Shown one piece after another: positions 1 through 8,912 of a stretch of DNA of 64,000 bases. The stretch comes from Nonomuraea polychroma (lineage in GTDB: Bacteria > Actinomycetota > Actinomycetes > Streptosporangiales > Streptosporangiaceae). The position numbers and the translations under genes are program-made. The DNA is taken from NCBI RefSeq assembly GCF_004011505.1, contig NZ_SAUN01000001.1, forward strand, positions 11,187,501 to 11,251,500, read 5' to 3'. Every line of letters starts with the position of its first letter. The stretch's first letter is position 1. The notes under the pieces are model-generated. The model was not told where the DNA came from. It worked only from the letters and a program-made list of their open reading frames with translations, and did not search any database.

Positions 1-239
1 GGCCGGCTGAACGGCGTGGCGATGGCGGCCAAATGGATCACCGACTCCGGGCGGAATCTGGCGATCACTTCGAACGCCTCTCCCGTGTCCGTGAGGTCGG
101 CAGGTAGGGTGGCCGCGGCCTCCACTGGCGTGCCTGGGGCGCTGTCCACGCCGATGACCTCGTGCCCGGCCGCCGCGAGCGTGCTGACCACGCTGCGGCC
201 GAGGCGTCCTGCGCTTCCGGTGACGAGGACTCTGCTCAC
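1..239 (-). CDS. NAD(P)-dependent epimerase/dehydratase, N-terminal part (continues beyond window)
   Basis: Only the first 79 codons lie in the window; the rest runs off the left edge. The GTG start at 239 is followed at once by a beta strand and the Rossmann loop TGSAGRLGRS (a TGxxGxxG motif). Further on are a conserved acidic residue (GVDSAPG) ending the second strand and the strand VIHLAA typical of extended SDR/epimerases. An AGGGGCTCC-like stretch upstream gives a weak ribosome site. It is divergent from the LacI gene at 432 and shares the operator-rich spacer, so it may belong to the same sugar regulon. The substrate (sugar epimerase or uronate dehydrogenase) cannot be told from this fragment. 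Confidence 0.8.
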   Translation of the reverse strand, partial: MSRVLVTGSAGRLGRSVVSTLAAAGHEVIGVDSAPGTPVEAAATLPADLTDTGEAFEVIARFRPESVIHLAAIATPFSR

Positions 240-260
240 CGTGAGGGGCTCCTTCAAGAC

Positions 261-274
261 TGCAAACAGTTGCA
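261..274. promoter_or_regulatory. LacI-type operator candidate in divergent spacer
   Basis: TGCAAACAGTTGCA has inverted half-sites TGCAA/TTGCA, the usual form of LacI-family operators. It lies 22 bp upstream of the epimerase start, where it could block that gene's promoter. Confidence 0.45.
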
Positions 275-373
275 CTAAACCTTTGTGTCACCGGACCCGG
301 GGCGTCAAGAGGTGATTTCATTCCCCTAGCGCCACCTGGGGGTTCCCGGCGGGTTTCGGTATGGGGTACACCG

Positions 374-415
374 GCAAGCGCTTTCATCGTAGCCAAGGTC
401 CCTGCAAGCGGTTGC
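374..415. promoter_or_regulatory. Two LacI-type operator candidates upstream of the lacI gene
   Basis: GCAAGCGCTTTC at 374-385 is centred on the palindrome AAGCGCTT. GCAAGCGGTTGC at 404-415 has perfect GCAA/TTGC half-sites. Both lie within 60 bp of the LacI start at 432 and resemble the site at 1540-1553, which suggests autoregulation and co-regulation. The assignment is by motif only. Confidence 0.5.
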
Positions 416-431
416 GTTAGGGTGTGCGATT

Positions 432-1385
432 GTGACAGTGACGATTCGTGATGTGGCCCGGGCGTCCGGCGTGCACGTGTCCACCGTGTCGCGGACGTTC
501 TCCGCGCCGCACATGGTGAACGCCGCCACCCGCACCAGGGTGCTGACGGTGGCCGAGGAGCTGGGATACCGTCCGAACCGGGCGGCGCGGGCGCTCACGA
601 CCGGCCGCACGCACAACCTCGGGTTGATCGTGGCCGACATCGCCAACCCGTTCTTCCCTCCCTTGATCAAGGCGGCTCACGCCGCCGCGCGGCAGCGTGA
701 CTACCACCTGTTCGTGGCCGACACCGATGAGGAGCCGGCCGCCGAGGAGGAGCTGGTGCAGGCCTTCTCCAAACAGGTGGACGGCCTGGTGTTGTGCAGC
801 CCCCGTTCCTCCAACAAGGTGCTCGAGCGGCTGGCCGAGCGGGTGCCGTTCGTGGTGATCAACCGGCGGCTGCGCGGCGCCGCCACCGTGCTGATGGACG
901 TCGGCCACGGGGCCAAGCTCGCGGTCGAGCACCTCGCCGGGCTCGGGCACCGTCGCGTGGCGCTGGTGTCGGGGCCGGCCGGCTCGTGGACGAGCGCGGA
1001 GATCCGGACGGCCGCCGAGCAGGTGGCCGGCATCGAGCTCGTCGTGATCGGCCCCAACCCGCCGACCGAGCGCGGCGGATTCGCCATCGCCAAGCGGGTG
1101 CGGGACGCCGAGGTGACCGGCGTGCTCGCCTACAACGACCTGGTGGCGATCGGTCTCATCGAGGGGCTCTGCGAGCTCGGACTGAGCGTTCCTGAGGACG
1201 TCAGCGTCGTGGGGATCGACGACATCGTGCCAGGGCGGCTCAACCGGCCCAAGCTCACCACGGTGGCCATGCCCACGGCGGCTGCCGGGCGGCTCGCGGT
1301 GGACCTGCTCATCCAGGAGGTGAGCGCCACCACATCGCTGGAGACGCGCCTGGTCATCAGGGACTCCACCGCAGCGCCACGATAG
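432..1385 (+). CDS. LacI-family transcriptional regulator
   Basis: A 317-residue protein of normal LacI length. The N-terminal helix-turn-helix (TIRDVARASGVHVSTVSRTF) is followed by a hinge helix (NRAARALTTGRT) and a periplasmic-binding-like effector domain starting at LGLIVADIANPFF. It ends with the family's typical VVGIDDIVPGR and LTTVAMP segments. GTG at 432 is used; a second GTG at 438 is in frame. It sits directly before the sugar ABC operon at 1582 and probably represses it through the sites at 374-415 and 1540-1553. The effector sugar is unknown. Confidence 0.93.
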   Translation: MTVTIRDVARASGVHVSTVSRTFSAPHMVNAATRTRVLTVAEELGYRPNRAARALTTGRTHNLGLIVADIANPFFPPLIKAAHAAARQRDYHLFVADTDEEPAAEEELVQAFSKQVDGLVLCSPRSSNKVLERLAERVPFVVINRRLRGAATVLMDVGHGAKLAVEHLAGLGHRRVALVSGPAGSWTSAEIRTAAEQVAGIELVVIGPNPPTERGGFAIAKRVRDAEVTGVLAYNDLVAIGLIEGLCELGLSVPEDVSVVGIDDIVPGRLNRPKLTTVAMPTAAAGRLAVDLLIQEVSATTSLETRLVIRDSTAAPR

Positions 1386-1395
1386 CCCGCCTGCT

Positions 1396-1407
1396 GCAAC
1401 CGGTTGT
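1396..1407. promoter_or_regulatory. Palindrome after the lacI gene, possible operator
   Basis: GCAACCGGTTGT contains the perfect palindrome CAACCGGTTG eleven bases after the LacI stop codon. It resembles the GCAA-N4-TTGC site at 404-415 and could be an extra operator. A second AT-rich palindrome, CGATATATCG, lies at 1476-1485 in the same spacer. Function unproven. Confidence 0.35.
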
Positions 1408-1513
1408 ACTATCCGAGACCCGAATTCATCTGACTTCTCTAGCGGGCAAGTCTGTCACCTGGGAAAACGCCGTGGCGATATATCGGTAACGGCTATGTAA
1501 CGTCTGCAAAGGG

Positions 1514-1553
1514 TTGACGTAACTTTCCCGGCGGCTATAGGAAAGCGCTATCC
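1514..1553 (+). promoter_or_regulatory. Promoter with overlapping LacI operator for the sugar ABC operon
   Basis: TTGACG (1514-1519) and TATAGG (1536-1541) are separated by 16 bp and form a plausible housekeeping promoter. The near-palindrome GGAAAGCGCTATCC (1540-1553) covers the end of the -10 box and the expected transcription start, a classic repressor position. GGAAGG at 1568-1573 is the ribosome site for the first permease. Confidence 0.6.
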
Positions 1554-1581
1554 ATTCACATATCGCCGGAAGGTCCGTGTG

Positions 1582-2544
1582 ATGACTGACGTTTCGGTGG
1601 CGGTGAAGCCCCGGGGAGCGGCGACCCAGCCCGCACGCGGCGGTCACCGCTCCACAAAACGTTCCCGCCGAGAGGCGCGGGCCGCCTATCTGTTCTTGGC
1701 GCCCTGGTTCGTCGGCCTGCTCGTCATCACGATCGGCCCGATCTTCGCCTCCCTCTACCTCTCCTTCACCGACTACAGCCTCCTGGAGGAGGCGAAGTGG
1801 GTCGGATTCGACAACTACATCACGATGTTCACCGAGGACCCGAGGTTCCTGTCCTCGCTGAAGGTGACCACGATCTACGTGGTCGTCTCGGTCCCGTTGC
1901 AACTGGCCTTCGCGCTCGCGCTGGCCCTGGTGCTCGATCGAGGGCTGCGCGGCCTGTCGATCTACCGCTCGATCTTCTACCTGCCCTCACTGCTGGGCGG
2001 CAGCGTCGCCATCGCGATTCTGTGGCGGAAGGTCTTCGGTGCGGAGGGCCTGGTCAACGCCGTGCTCTCGATCTTCGGCATCCAGGGCCCCGGCTGGGTG
2101 GGCGACCCCGACACCGCGCTGGGGACGCTGATCCTGCTTCACGTATGGACCTTCGGCGCGCCGATGATCATCTTCCTCGCCGGCTTGCGGCAGATCCCCA
2201 GCAGCTACTACGAGGCGGCCGCGGTGGACGGCGCGGGGGTGTGGCGGCAGTTCAAGTCGATCACGATTCCGCTGCTGACGCCGATCATCTTCTTCAACCT
2301 GGTGCTGGAGGTCATCAAGTCCTTCCAGTCGTTCACGCAGGCCTTCATCGTGAGCGGCGGCAAGGGAGGCCCGGCCGACTCGACGCTCTTCTACACGCTC
2401 TACCTCTACCTCAAGGGGTTCAAGAGCTACGAAATGGGCTACGCCGCAGCGATGGCCTGGGTCCTGCTGCTCATCATCGCCGGCTTGACCGCGGTGAACT
2501 TCCTCGCTTCCAAGTATTGGGTCTTCTATGGCGACACCAAGTAG
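1582..2544 (+). CDS. Sugar ABC transporter permease, MalF/UgpA type
   Basis: An inner-membrane permease with six predicted membrane spans, the first at about residues 34-54 (AAYLFLAPWFVGLLVITIGP). The EAA loop that contacts the ATPase is present as YYEAAAVDGAGVWRQFKSIT. ATG 1582 is chosen over the adjacent GTG 1579 because GGAAGG at 1568-1573 is better spaced. It is the first gene of the operon and overlaps the next permease by 17 bp. No ATPase gene is in the cluster, so a shared ATPase elsewhere is likely. The family imports oligosaccharides or glycerol phosphates; the specific substrate is unknown. Confidence 0.92.
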   Translation: MTDVSVAVKPRGAATQPARGGHRSTKRSRREARAAYLFLAPWFVGLLVITIGPIFASLYLSFTDYSLLEEAKWVGFDNYITMFTEDPRFLSSLKVTTIYVVVSVPLQLAFALALALVLDRGLRGLSIYRSIFYLPSLLGGSVAIAILWRKVFGAEGLVNAVLSIFGIQGPGWVGDPDTALGTLILLHVWTFGAPMIIFLAGLRQIPSSYYEAAAVDGAGVWRQFKSITIPLLTPIIFFNLVLEVIKSFQSFTQAFIVSGGKGGPADSTLFYTLYLYLKGFKSYEMGYAAAMAWVLLLIIAGLTAVNFLASKYWVFYGDTK

Positions 2545-3394
2545 GCCGATCCCGGTCCTGTTCCGGCCGCTCAAGGGCGGCCGGCTGGTCAAGCACACGC
2601 TGCTGATCGGCTTCGGCCTGGTCATGCTCTATCCGCTGCTCTGGATGATCTCCAGCTCCCTCAAGCCGGAAGAGCTCATCTTCCGGGAGCCCGGGCTGTG
2701 GCCGAGCCAGGTCACCTTGGAGAACTACACCCAGGGCTGGTACGCGCTGAAGCATCCCTTCGGCTACTACCTGTGGAACTCGGCGGTGGTCACGGCCCTG
2801 TCGGTGGTGGCGAACCTGGTGGCCTGCTCGCTGGCCGCCTACGCCTTCGCCCGGCTGAACTTCCCGCTGAAGAAGTTCTGGTTCGCGATCATGTTGGGCA
2901 CGATCATGTTGCCGCACCACGTGGTGATCGTGCCGCAGTACATCATGTTCTCCGAGCTCGATCTGATCAACACGATCTGGCCGCTGGTCATGCCCAAGGT
3001 GCTGGCGACGGACGCGTTCTTCGTCTTCCTGATGGTCCAGTTCATCCGTACCCTGCCGAGGGAGCTCGACGAGGCAGCCGAGATCGACGGAGCGGGCTAC
3101 TGGCGCATCTTCATCAGGGTCGTCATGCCGCTCTGCATGCCGGCTCTGGCGACGACCGCGATCTTCACCTTCATCTGGACGTGGAACGACTTCCTCAGCC
3201 AGCTGCTGTACCTCAACAACCCGGACAACTTCACCGTTCCGGTGGCACTGCGCACGTTCCTCGACGCCAGCAGCGACTCGTCATGGGGACCCATGTTCGC
3301 TATGTCGATCATCGCGCTGGGGCCGATCTTCGGCTTCTTCCTGGCCGGTCAGAAGTACCTGATCCGTGGTGTCGCCACCACGGGCCTGAAGTAG
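2528..3394 (+). CDS. Sugar ABC transporter permease, MalG/UgpE type
   Basis: A 288-residue partner permease with about six membrane spans. The EAA loop is recognisable as ELDEAAEIDGAGYWRIF, and the end shows the usual ISGQ/LAGQKYLIRG-type tail. The ATG start lies inside the end of the upstream permease (17-bp overlap), implying translational coupling. It should form a heterodimer with the MalF-type partner and receive sugar from the lipoprotein encoded 55 bp downstream. Confidence 0.92.
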   Translation: MATPSRPIPVLFRPLKGGRLVKHTLLIGFGLVMLYPLLWMISSSLKPEELIFREPGLWPSQVTLENYTQGWYALKHPFGYYLWNSAVVTALSVVANLVACSLAAYAFARLNFPLKKFWFAIMLGTIMLPHHVVIVPQYIMFSELDLINTIWPLVMPKVLATDAFFVFLMVQFIRTLPRELDEAAEIDGAGYWRIFIRVVMPLCMPALATTAIFTFIWTWNDFLSQLLYLNNPDNFTVPVALRTFLDASSDSSWGPMFAMSIIALGPIFGFFLAGQKYLIRGVATTGLK

Positions 3395-3449
3395 TACGCC
3401 TCCAAAATGAACACCCCCCAACTCGATAATCCCCCTAGGAGGTAGAGCC

Positions 3450-4739
3450 GTGAGCTCTGGCAAGAACATGTGGTCGGCGGCGCTGCTGGCCACCGCTGTG
3501 CTGGCGGTCACCGCGGCCTGCGGCAGCGGCAGCGGCAGCGGCGGCGAAGGTGCCGGCGGTAAGACTGTGCTGCGCTTCTCCTACTGGGGCAGCGACGCGC
3601 GGCAGAAGATGACCGAAGAGGCCATCAAGAAGTTCGAGGCCAAGAACCCGAACATCGACGTCCAGGGCGAGTTCTCGGACTGGGCGAGCTACTACGAGAC
3701 GCTGTCCACGAAGGTCGCCGGCAACGACGCGCCCGACGTCATCACCATTGAGATCCGCGGCCTGCGCGAGTACGCCGACCGCGGCACGCTGGCCGACCTG
3801 GCCAGCAAGGTCAACACCGCCGACATCGACGCCAAGGTGCTGGGCACCGGCGCCATCGACGGCAAGCAGTACGCCATCCCCACCGGCGTCAACGCCTTCT
3901 CCCTGATGGTCAACCCGGGCCTGGTCGAGAGCAGCGGCGCGAAGCTGCCCGACGACACCAAGTGGACCTGGGAGGAGTACGTCGACCTGGCCTCCAAGAT
4001 CTCCTCCGGCTCCGGCGGCAAGGTCACCGGAACGCAGCTGAGCTGGAACCCGGCGTACCTCCAGATCTATGCCGCGCAGAAGGGCGAGCCCTTCTACAAC
4101 GGCAACAAGATCGGCATGTCCCCCCAGACGATCAAGGACTGGTGGGCCATCATGCAGAACCTGATCAAGACCAAGGGCGCCCCCGACGCCGCCAAGAGCA
4201 CCGAGATCGGCGCGACCAGCATCGACCAGTCGCTCCTGGGCACCAACACCGGCGCGATGGGCATGTGGTGGAGCAACCAGCTCGGCGCGGCCTCCAAGGC
4301 GTCGGGGCAGCAGCTGGACCTGCTGCGGATGCCGAAGGCGGAGGGCGCCACGACCGGCGGCATGTTCCTGCAGCCGGCGATGTTCTACTCGGCCTCTTCC
4401 AAGTCGGAGCACGCGGCCGAGGCGGCGAAGTTCATCGACTTCATGATCAACGACCCGGAGGCGGGCCAGATCATCCTCAGCGACCGCGGTCTGCCGGCCA
4501 GCTCCAAGGTGCTGGCGGCGGTCAAGGACAAGCTGCCGGACGCGGACAAGAAGACGCTCGAGTTCCTCGACAAGATCAAGAGCGAGCTGTCCGACCCGCC
4601 GGCCGCGCCGCCGAAGGGCTCCAGCGCCATGGAAGACATCCTCACGCGTTACTCCGAGGAGGTCATGTTCGGCCGGATGACCCCTGACGACGCCGTTCAG
4701 AAGTTCATCACCGAGGCCAACGCCTCGATCGCAGGCTAA
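3450..4739 (+). CDS. Extracellular sugar-binding lipoprotein (family 1 solute-binding protein)
   Basis: A 429-residue lipoprotein. The signal peptide ends at a lipobox with lipidated Cys24 (TAAC), followed by a Gly/Ser linker and then the mature start VLRFSYWGSD typical of family 1 sugar-binding proteins. The GTG start is preceded by a strong AGGAGGT ribosome site. It is the third gene of the importer operon and would deliver the ligand to the two permeases. Ligand identity is not readable from sequence; the following oxidoreductase and hydrolase suggest a modified or acylated plant-type sugar. Confidence 0.92.
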   Translation: MSSGKNMWSAALLATAVLAVTAACGSGSGSGGEGAGGKTVLRFSYWGSDARQKMTEEAIKKFEAKNPNIDVQGEFSDWASYYETLSTKVAGNDAPDVITIEIRGLREYADRGTLADLASKVNTADIDAKVLGTGAIDGKQYAIPTGVNAFSLMVNPGLVESSGAKLPDDTKWTWEEYVDLASKISSGSGGKVTGTQLSWNPAYLQIYAAQKGEPFYNGNKIGMSPQTIKDWWAIMQNLIKTKGAPDAAKSTEIGATSIDQSLLGTNTGAMGMWWSNQLGAASKASGQQLDLLRMPKAEGATTGGMFLQPAMFYSASSKSEHAAEAAKFIDFMINDPEAGQIILSDRGLPASSKVLAAVKDKLPDADKKTLEFLDKIKSELSDPPAAPPKGSSAMEDILTRYSEEVMFGRMTPDDAVQKFITEANASIAG

Positions 4740-4749
4740 AAGGAGAGTC

Positions 4750-6030
4750 ATGAAGTACGCGTTCGTCGGGCTCGGGCACCGCGCGCAGATGTACGTCGAC
4801 GCGCTGCTCGGGGAGTGGCGTGACGCCGGCACCATCGTCGCCCTGTGCGACACCAACCGGACCCGCATGGACTATTACGTCGAGCGGATCGGCCAGGAGG
4901 TGCCGTGCTTCGCCCCCGCGGAGTTCGACAAGGTGCTCGAGCTCGCCGACGCGGTCATTGTCACGACAGTCGACGCCACGCACGCTCGCTACGTGTGCGC
5001 GGCGCTCGACGCCGGCCGTGACGTCATTGTGGAGAAGCCGCTCACCGTGGACGCCGAGGGGTGCGCGGCCATCGCCGCGGCGGCCGAGCGCAGCACCGGC
5101 AAGCTGATCGTCACCTTCAACTACCGGTACTCGCCGCGTAACTCGGCCGTGCGCCGGCTGCTGATGGAGGGCGCCATCGGCGAGGTGACGTCCGTGCACT
5201 TCGAGTGGACGCTCGACACCATCCACGGCGCCGACTACTTCCGCCGCTGGCACCGCAACCGGGCCAGCTCGGGCGGGCTGCTCGTGCACAAGTCCACCCA
5301 CCACTTCGACCTGGTCAACTGGTGGCTCGGGGCGGCCCCCGAGCTCGTCTTCGCCCAGACCGACCTGCGCTTCTACGGCGCCGAGAACGCCAAGAAGCGC
5401 GGCCTGGAGGAGCGCCCCGAGCGAGGGCAGGGCGCTCCCGGGCTGGGCACCGACCCCTTCATCCTGGACATCTCCGCCGACCCCCGGCTCAAGCGGCTCT
5501 ATCTGGACGCCGAGCACGAGGACGGCTACATCCGGGACCAGGACGTCTTCGGCGAGGGCGTGGACATCGACGACAACATGTCCGTCCTGGTGCGTTACGA
5601 CAACCGGGCGATCCTGACCTACTCCCTGCACGCGCACGCCCCCTGGGAGGGTTACCGGGTGGCCTTCAACGGCACGGCCGGGCGGCTGGAGCTGGACGTG
5701 GTCGAGCGGGAATGGACGCCGCCGCACGCCGCCATCGACCCGAGCGCGTCCTCCAAGGAGCACGCGGCTGGATCCTGGGAGCGGCTCACGCTGCACCGGC
5801 ACTGGAGCAGGCCGGAGGAGGTCCCCATCGAGACAGGGGCAGGTGGGCACGGCGGCGGCGACAAGCTGCTGCTCAACGACGTCTTCCGCGGTCCCGGTGA
5901 CGACCCGCTGGCCCGGCAGGCCGGCTACCGCGACGGCATCCGAAGCGTCCTGACGGGCGTCGCGGCCACCATGGCGGCGCAGACCGGCACGCCCGTGCGC
6001 TTGGTGGACGACGGGACCCGTGTCGGCTGA
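4750..6030 (+). CDS. Gfo/Idh/MocA-family oxidoreductase
   Basis: A 426-residue cytoplasmic NAD(P)-dependent sugar dehydrogenase-type protein. The N-terminal Rossmann fold starts YAFVGLGHRAQ. The family hallmark EKP is present in VIVEKPLTV. The C-terminal substrate domain begins after NYRYSPRN and holds the HKSTHHFDLVNWWLG segment with conserved histidines. AGGAGA lies just upstream of the ATG. It follows the binding-protein gene by 10 bp and overlaps the next gene by 11 bp, so it is part of the operon and probably acts on the imported sugar. Exact reaction unknown. Confidence 0.9.
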   Translation: MKYAFVGLGHRAQMYVDALLGEWRDAGTIVALCDTNRTRMDYYVERIGQEVPCFAPAEFDKVLELADAVIVTTVDATHARYVCAALDAGRDVIVEKPLTVDAEGCAAIAAAAERSTGKLIVTFNYRYSPRNSAVRRLLMEGAIGEVTSVHFEWTLDTIHGADYFRRWHRNRASSGGLLVHKSTHHFDLVNWWLGAAPELVFAQTDLRFYGAENAKKRGLEERPERGQGAPGLGTDPFILDISADPRLKRLYLDAEHEDGYIRDQDVFGEGVDIDDNMSVLVRYDNRAILTYSLHAHAPWEGYRVAFNGTAGRLELDVVEREWTPPHAAIDPSASSKEHAAGSWERLTLHRHWSRPEEVPIETGAGGHGGGDKLLLNDVFRGPGDDPLARQAGYRDGIRSVLTGVAATMAAQTGTPVRLVDDGTRVG

Positions 6031-7075
6031 CCTGGCAGGGGCCGTGTTCGGCGAGTTGGCCGGGATCGCCGCCGCGCAGCTGGGGATCTACCCCTCCGCG
6101 GGGCCGGAGCTGCGGGCGGCGGCCCGGGACGCCCTCGGCGTGCTGGACCTGCGCGCGGCCGACGTGCGGGTGGAGCGGACCTGGACCGACGGCGACCTGG
6201 CCGGCGAGGAGCTGTCCTGGTCCGTCGGATTCGGGCCGCGGACGCACGCCTTCCTGCTGCGTCCCCGGGAGGCGGCCGGGCCGCTGCCGGGCGTGGTGGC
6301 GCTGCACTGCCACGCCGGGATGAAGTGGGCAGGCAAAGAGAAGATCGCCGATGGTCCCGAGGCTCCTTCACCCGAGGTGGCGCGGCTCCGGAAGGACATC
6401 TACGGCGGCCGTGCCTTCGCCAACGAGCTGGCCCGCCGCGGGTTCGCCGTGCTGGCGCACGACGTGCTCTCCTGGGGCAGCCGCCGCTTCCCGCTCGACA
6501 TCGAGCCCGGGACGCTGAGCGAGGCCGACCGTTACGACGCGGCCGCCAAGCAGCACGAGCACGTCGTCGCCAAGCACTGCGCGGTGCTCGGCACGTCGTT
6601 CGCCGGCGTGGTGGCGGGCGAGGACCTGGCCGCGGCCGCCTACCTGCGCTCCCGGCCCGACGTGGGCCCGGTCGGGTGCGCCGGGCTGTCGGGCGGCGGA
6701 CTGCGTGCCGCGCTGCTCGGCGCCTTCGACCCGGGCATCAGGGCGGTCGTCGTCGCGGCGATGGTCTCCTCGTACCGGGACATGCTCGGCGGGCACGTGG
6801 CCAAGCACACCTGGATGTTGTACCCACCGGGCCTGCCGCGCCTCGGCGACTGGCCCGACCTGGTGGCCGCCCGAGCGCCCCTGCCGCTCATGGTCCAGTA
6901 CGCCATGCGCGACGAGCTGTTCCCCGAAGCGGGCATGCACCGCGCCCACGCCCTGATCAGCGACCGGTACGGGGACGGCGGCGCCTATGAGGCGGTGTTC
7001 GCCGACGTGCCGCACAGCTTCGACGTGCCCATGCAGGAGCAGGCCTTCGACTGGCTGGCCCGCCACCTCCGATGA
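6020..7075 (+). CDS. Alpha/beta hydrolase, acetyl-xylan-esterase/dienelactone-hydrolase-like
   Basis: A 351-residue cytoplasmic hydrolase with no signal peptide. The nucleophile elbow GLSGG places the catalytic serine at residue 224, and VPHSFDVP near the end supplies the likely histidine. The GTG start at 6020 lies inside the upstream oxidoreductase gene. As the last gene before a strong terminator it completes the operon. An intracellular esterase beside a Gfo/Idh enzyme suggests removal of acyl groups from an imported oligosaccharide; this is inference. Confidence 0.8.
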   Translation: MSADLAGAVFGELAGIAAAQLGIYPSAGPELRAAARDALGVLDLRAADVRVERTWTDGDLAGEELSWSVGFGPRTHAFLLRPREAAGPLPGVVALHCHAGMKWAGKEKIADGPEAPSPEVARLRKDIYGGRAFANELARRGFAVLAHDVLSWGSRRFPLDIEPGTLSEADRYDAAAKQHEHVVAKHCAVLGTSFAGVVAGEDLAAAAYLRSRPDVGPVGCAGLSGGGLRAALLGAFDPGIRAVVVAAMVSSYRDMLGGHVAKHTWMLYPPGLPRLGDWPDLVAARAPLPLMVQYAMRDELFPEAGMHRAHALISDRYGDGGAYEAVFADVPHSFDVPMQEQAFDWLARHLR

Positions 7076-7076
7076 C

Positions 7077-7110
7077 CTGCCGCCGCCCGGCCTGTCACGG
7101 GCGGCGGCAG
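7077..7110. terminator. Strong bidirectional hairpin terminator
   Basis: A perfect 13-bp stem (7077-7089 with 7098-7110, GCCGCC-rich) and an 8-base loop are followed by CTCTTTT. It lies between two convergent operons and can serve both. Confidence 0.9.
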
Positions 7111-7123
7111 CTCTTTTGGTTCC

Positions 7124-8893
7124 CTAGTCGCCCGCCTTCCACTGCGCGATGAGCTTGTCGTAGTCCAGCGTGGCCGGCTTGCCGCGCTCGTCGGCCAGCT
7201 TGGGTGCGGGCGCGCCCGGCTGGTCGAGCCAGTACTGGGCCGGCTGCTCCGGGTTCAGCTTGGGCGCGCAGTCACCGCCGTAGCCGCGCCGCTCCAGCCG
7301 GGACAGGATGTCGTCCTGCTGCTTGGCCAGGTTGTCCATCGACTGCTGCGGCGTGGTCTCGCCGGTCACGGCGGTGGCCACGTTCTGCCACCAGAGCTGG
7401 GCGAGCTTGGGATAGTCCGGCACGTTCGTCCCGGTCGGCGTCCACTGCTTGCGGGCCGGGGAGTTGTAGAACTCGATCAGGCCGCCGTACTTCTTGGAGT
7501 TCTGGGCGAAGTACTCGCTCTTGACATCGGAATCCCTGATGAACGTCAGGCCGACGATCGACTTCTTCAGCGACACCGTCTTCGACGTGACGAACTGCGC
7601 ATACAGCCAGGCCGCCGCCCTGCGGTCCTGCGGGGTGTTCTTCAGCAGCGTCCACGAGCCGGCGTCCTGGTAGCCGAGCTTGTGGCCGTCCTTCCAGTAC
7701 GCCCCGTGCGGGCTCGGCGCGATGCGCCACTTGGGCGTGCCGTCGCTGTTGACGACCGGCAGCCCTTCCTTGGTCATGTCGGCCGTGAACGACGTGTACC
7801 AGAAGATCTGCTGGGCGATGTTGCCCTGCGCGGGCACCGGACCGGCCTCGCTGAAGTTCATGCCGGCGGCTTCCTTGGGGGCGTACTTCTTCAGCCAGTC
7901 CACGTACTTGGTGAGCGCGTAGACCGACGCGGGGCCGTTGGTGTCGCCGCCGCGGGTGACCGACGAGCCGACCGGGCGGCAGTTCTCGACCCTGATGCCC
8001 CAGTCGTCCACCGGCAGGCCGTTGGGGATGCCGGGGTCGCCGTTGCCGGCCATGGACAGCCAGGCGTCGGTGAAGCGCCAGCCCAGTGACGGGTCCTTCC
8101 TGCCGTAGTCCATGTGGCCGTAGGTCTTCTTGCCGTCGATGGTCCCGTTGCCGTTGACCTTGTTGGTGAAGAAGTCGGCGATGTCCTCATAAGCCGCCCA
8201 GTTGACCGGCACGCCCAGGTCGTACCCGTAGGCGTCCTTGAACTGCTTCTTGATCTCCGGGTCGGTGAACCAGTCGTAGCGGAACCAGTAGAGGTTCGCG
8301 AACTGCTGGTCGGGCAGCTGGTAGAGCTTCTTGTCCGGGCCGGTGGTGAAGCTGATGCCGATGAAGTCGTTCAGGTCCAGGGTGGGCGAGGTGACGTTCT
8401 TGCCCTCGCCGGCCATGTAATCCGACAGCGGGACCACGTAGTCGCCGCGCGAGTGGGTGCCGATGAGGTCGGAGTCGTTGACGTAGGCGTCGTAGATGTT
8501 CTGGTCGCCCTGGATCTGGGTCTGGAGTTTCTCGACGACGTCACCCTCCTGGATGAGGTCGTGCTTGATCTTGATCCCGGTGATCTCGGCGAACGCCTTG
8601 GCGAGCTGCCGCGACTCGTACTCGTGGGTGGTGATCGTCTCGGAGACCACATTGATCTGCATGCCCCGGTACGGCGCCGCGGCCTTGATGAACCAGTCCA
8701 TCTCCGCGAGTTGGTCGTCCTTGGACAGCGTGCTGGGCGTGAACTCCTCCGACACCCAGCGTTGTGCCGCCGCCTTCCCATCCGCCTCCTTGAAATCGCT
8801 GGACGGCCGCTCCGCGCTCTGCGCACAGCCGGCCACCACCAGAACGAACGCCGCCAGACCAGCGGCCGCGGACCTGCCTGCCCGATGCCTCAT
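7124..8893 (-). CDS. glpV: Glycerol-type ABC transporter substrate-binding lipoprotein (GlpV-like)
   Basis: A 589-residue lipoprotein, matching the unusually long binding proteins of rhizobial GlpSTPQV glycerol importers. The lipobox VAGC puts the lipidated residue at Cys23. It is the last gene of a leftward operon of two ATPases, two permeases and a DUF2160 protein, which fixes its identity better than its sequence alone. No Shine-Dalgarno is visible next to the ATG; an AAAGGAGG lies about 50 bases upstream, separated by a hairpin and an in-frame stop. A tnpB relic separates it from the rest of the operon, so its expression may be altered. Confidence 0.82.
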   Translation of the reverse strand: MRHRAGRSAAAGLAAFVLVVAGCAQSAERPSSDFKEADGKAAAQRWVSEEFTPSTLSKDDQLAEMDWFIKAAAPYRGMQINVVSETITTHEYESRQLAKAFAEITGIKIKHDLIQEGDVVEKLQTQIQGDQNIYDAYVNDSDLIGTHSRGDYVVPLSDYMAGEGKNVTSPTLDLNDFIGISFTTGPDKKLYQLPDQQFANLYWFRYDWFTDPEIKKQFKDAYGYDLGVPVNWAAYEDIADFFTNKVNGNGTIDGKKTYGHMDYGRKDPSLGWRFTDAWLSMAGNGDPGIPNGLPVDDWGIRVENCRPVGSSVTRGGDTNGPASVYALTKYVDWLKKYAPKEAAGMNFSEAGPVPAQGNIAQQIFWYTSFTADMTKEGLPVVNSDGTPKWRIAPSPHGAYWKDGHKLGYQDAGSWTLLKNTPQDRRAAAWLYAQFVTSKTVSLKKSIVGLTFIRDSDVKSEYFAQNSKKYGGLIEFYNSPARKQWTPTGTNVPDYPKLAQLWWQNVATAVTGETTPQQSMDNLAKQQDDILSRLERRGYGGDCAPKLNPEQPAQYWLDQPGAPAPKLADERGKPATLDYDKLIAQWKAGD

Positions 8894-8912
8894 CTGATTT
8901 GTGGCGCCGGAA

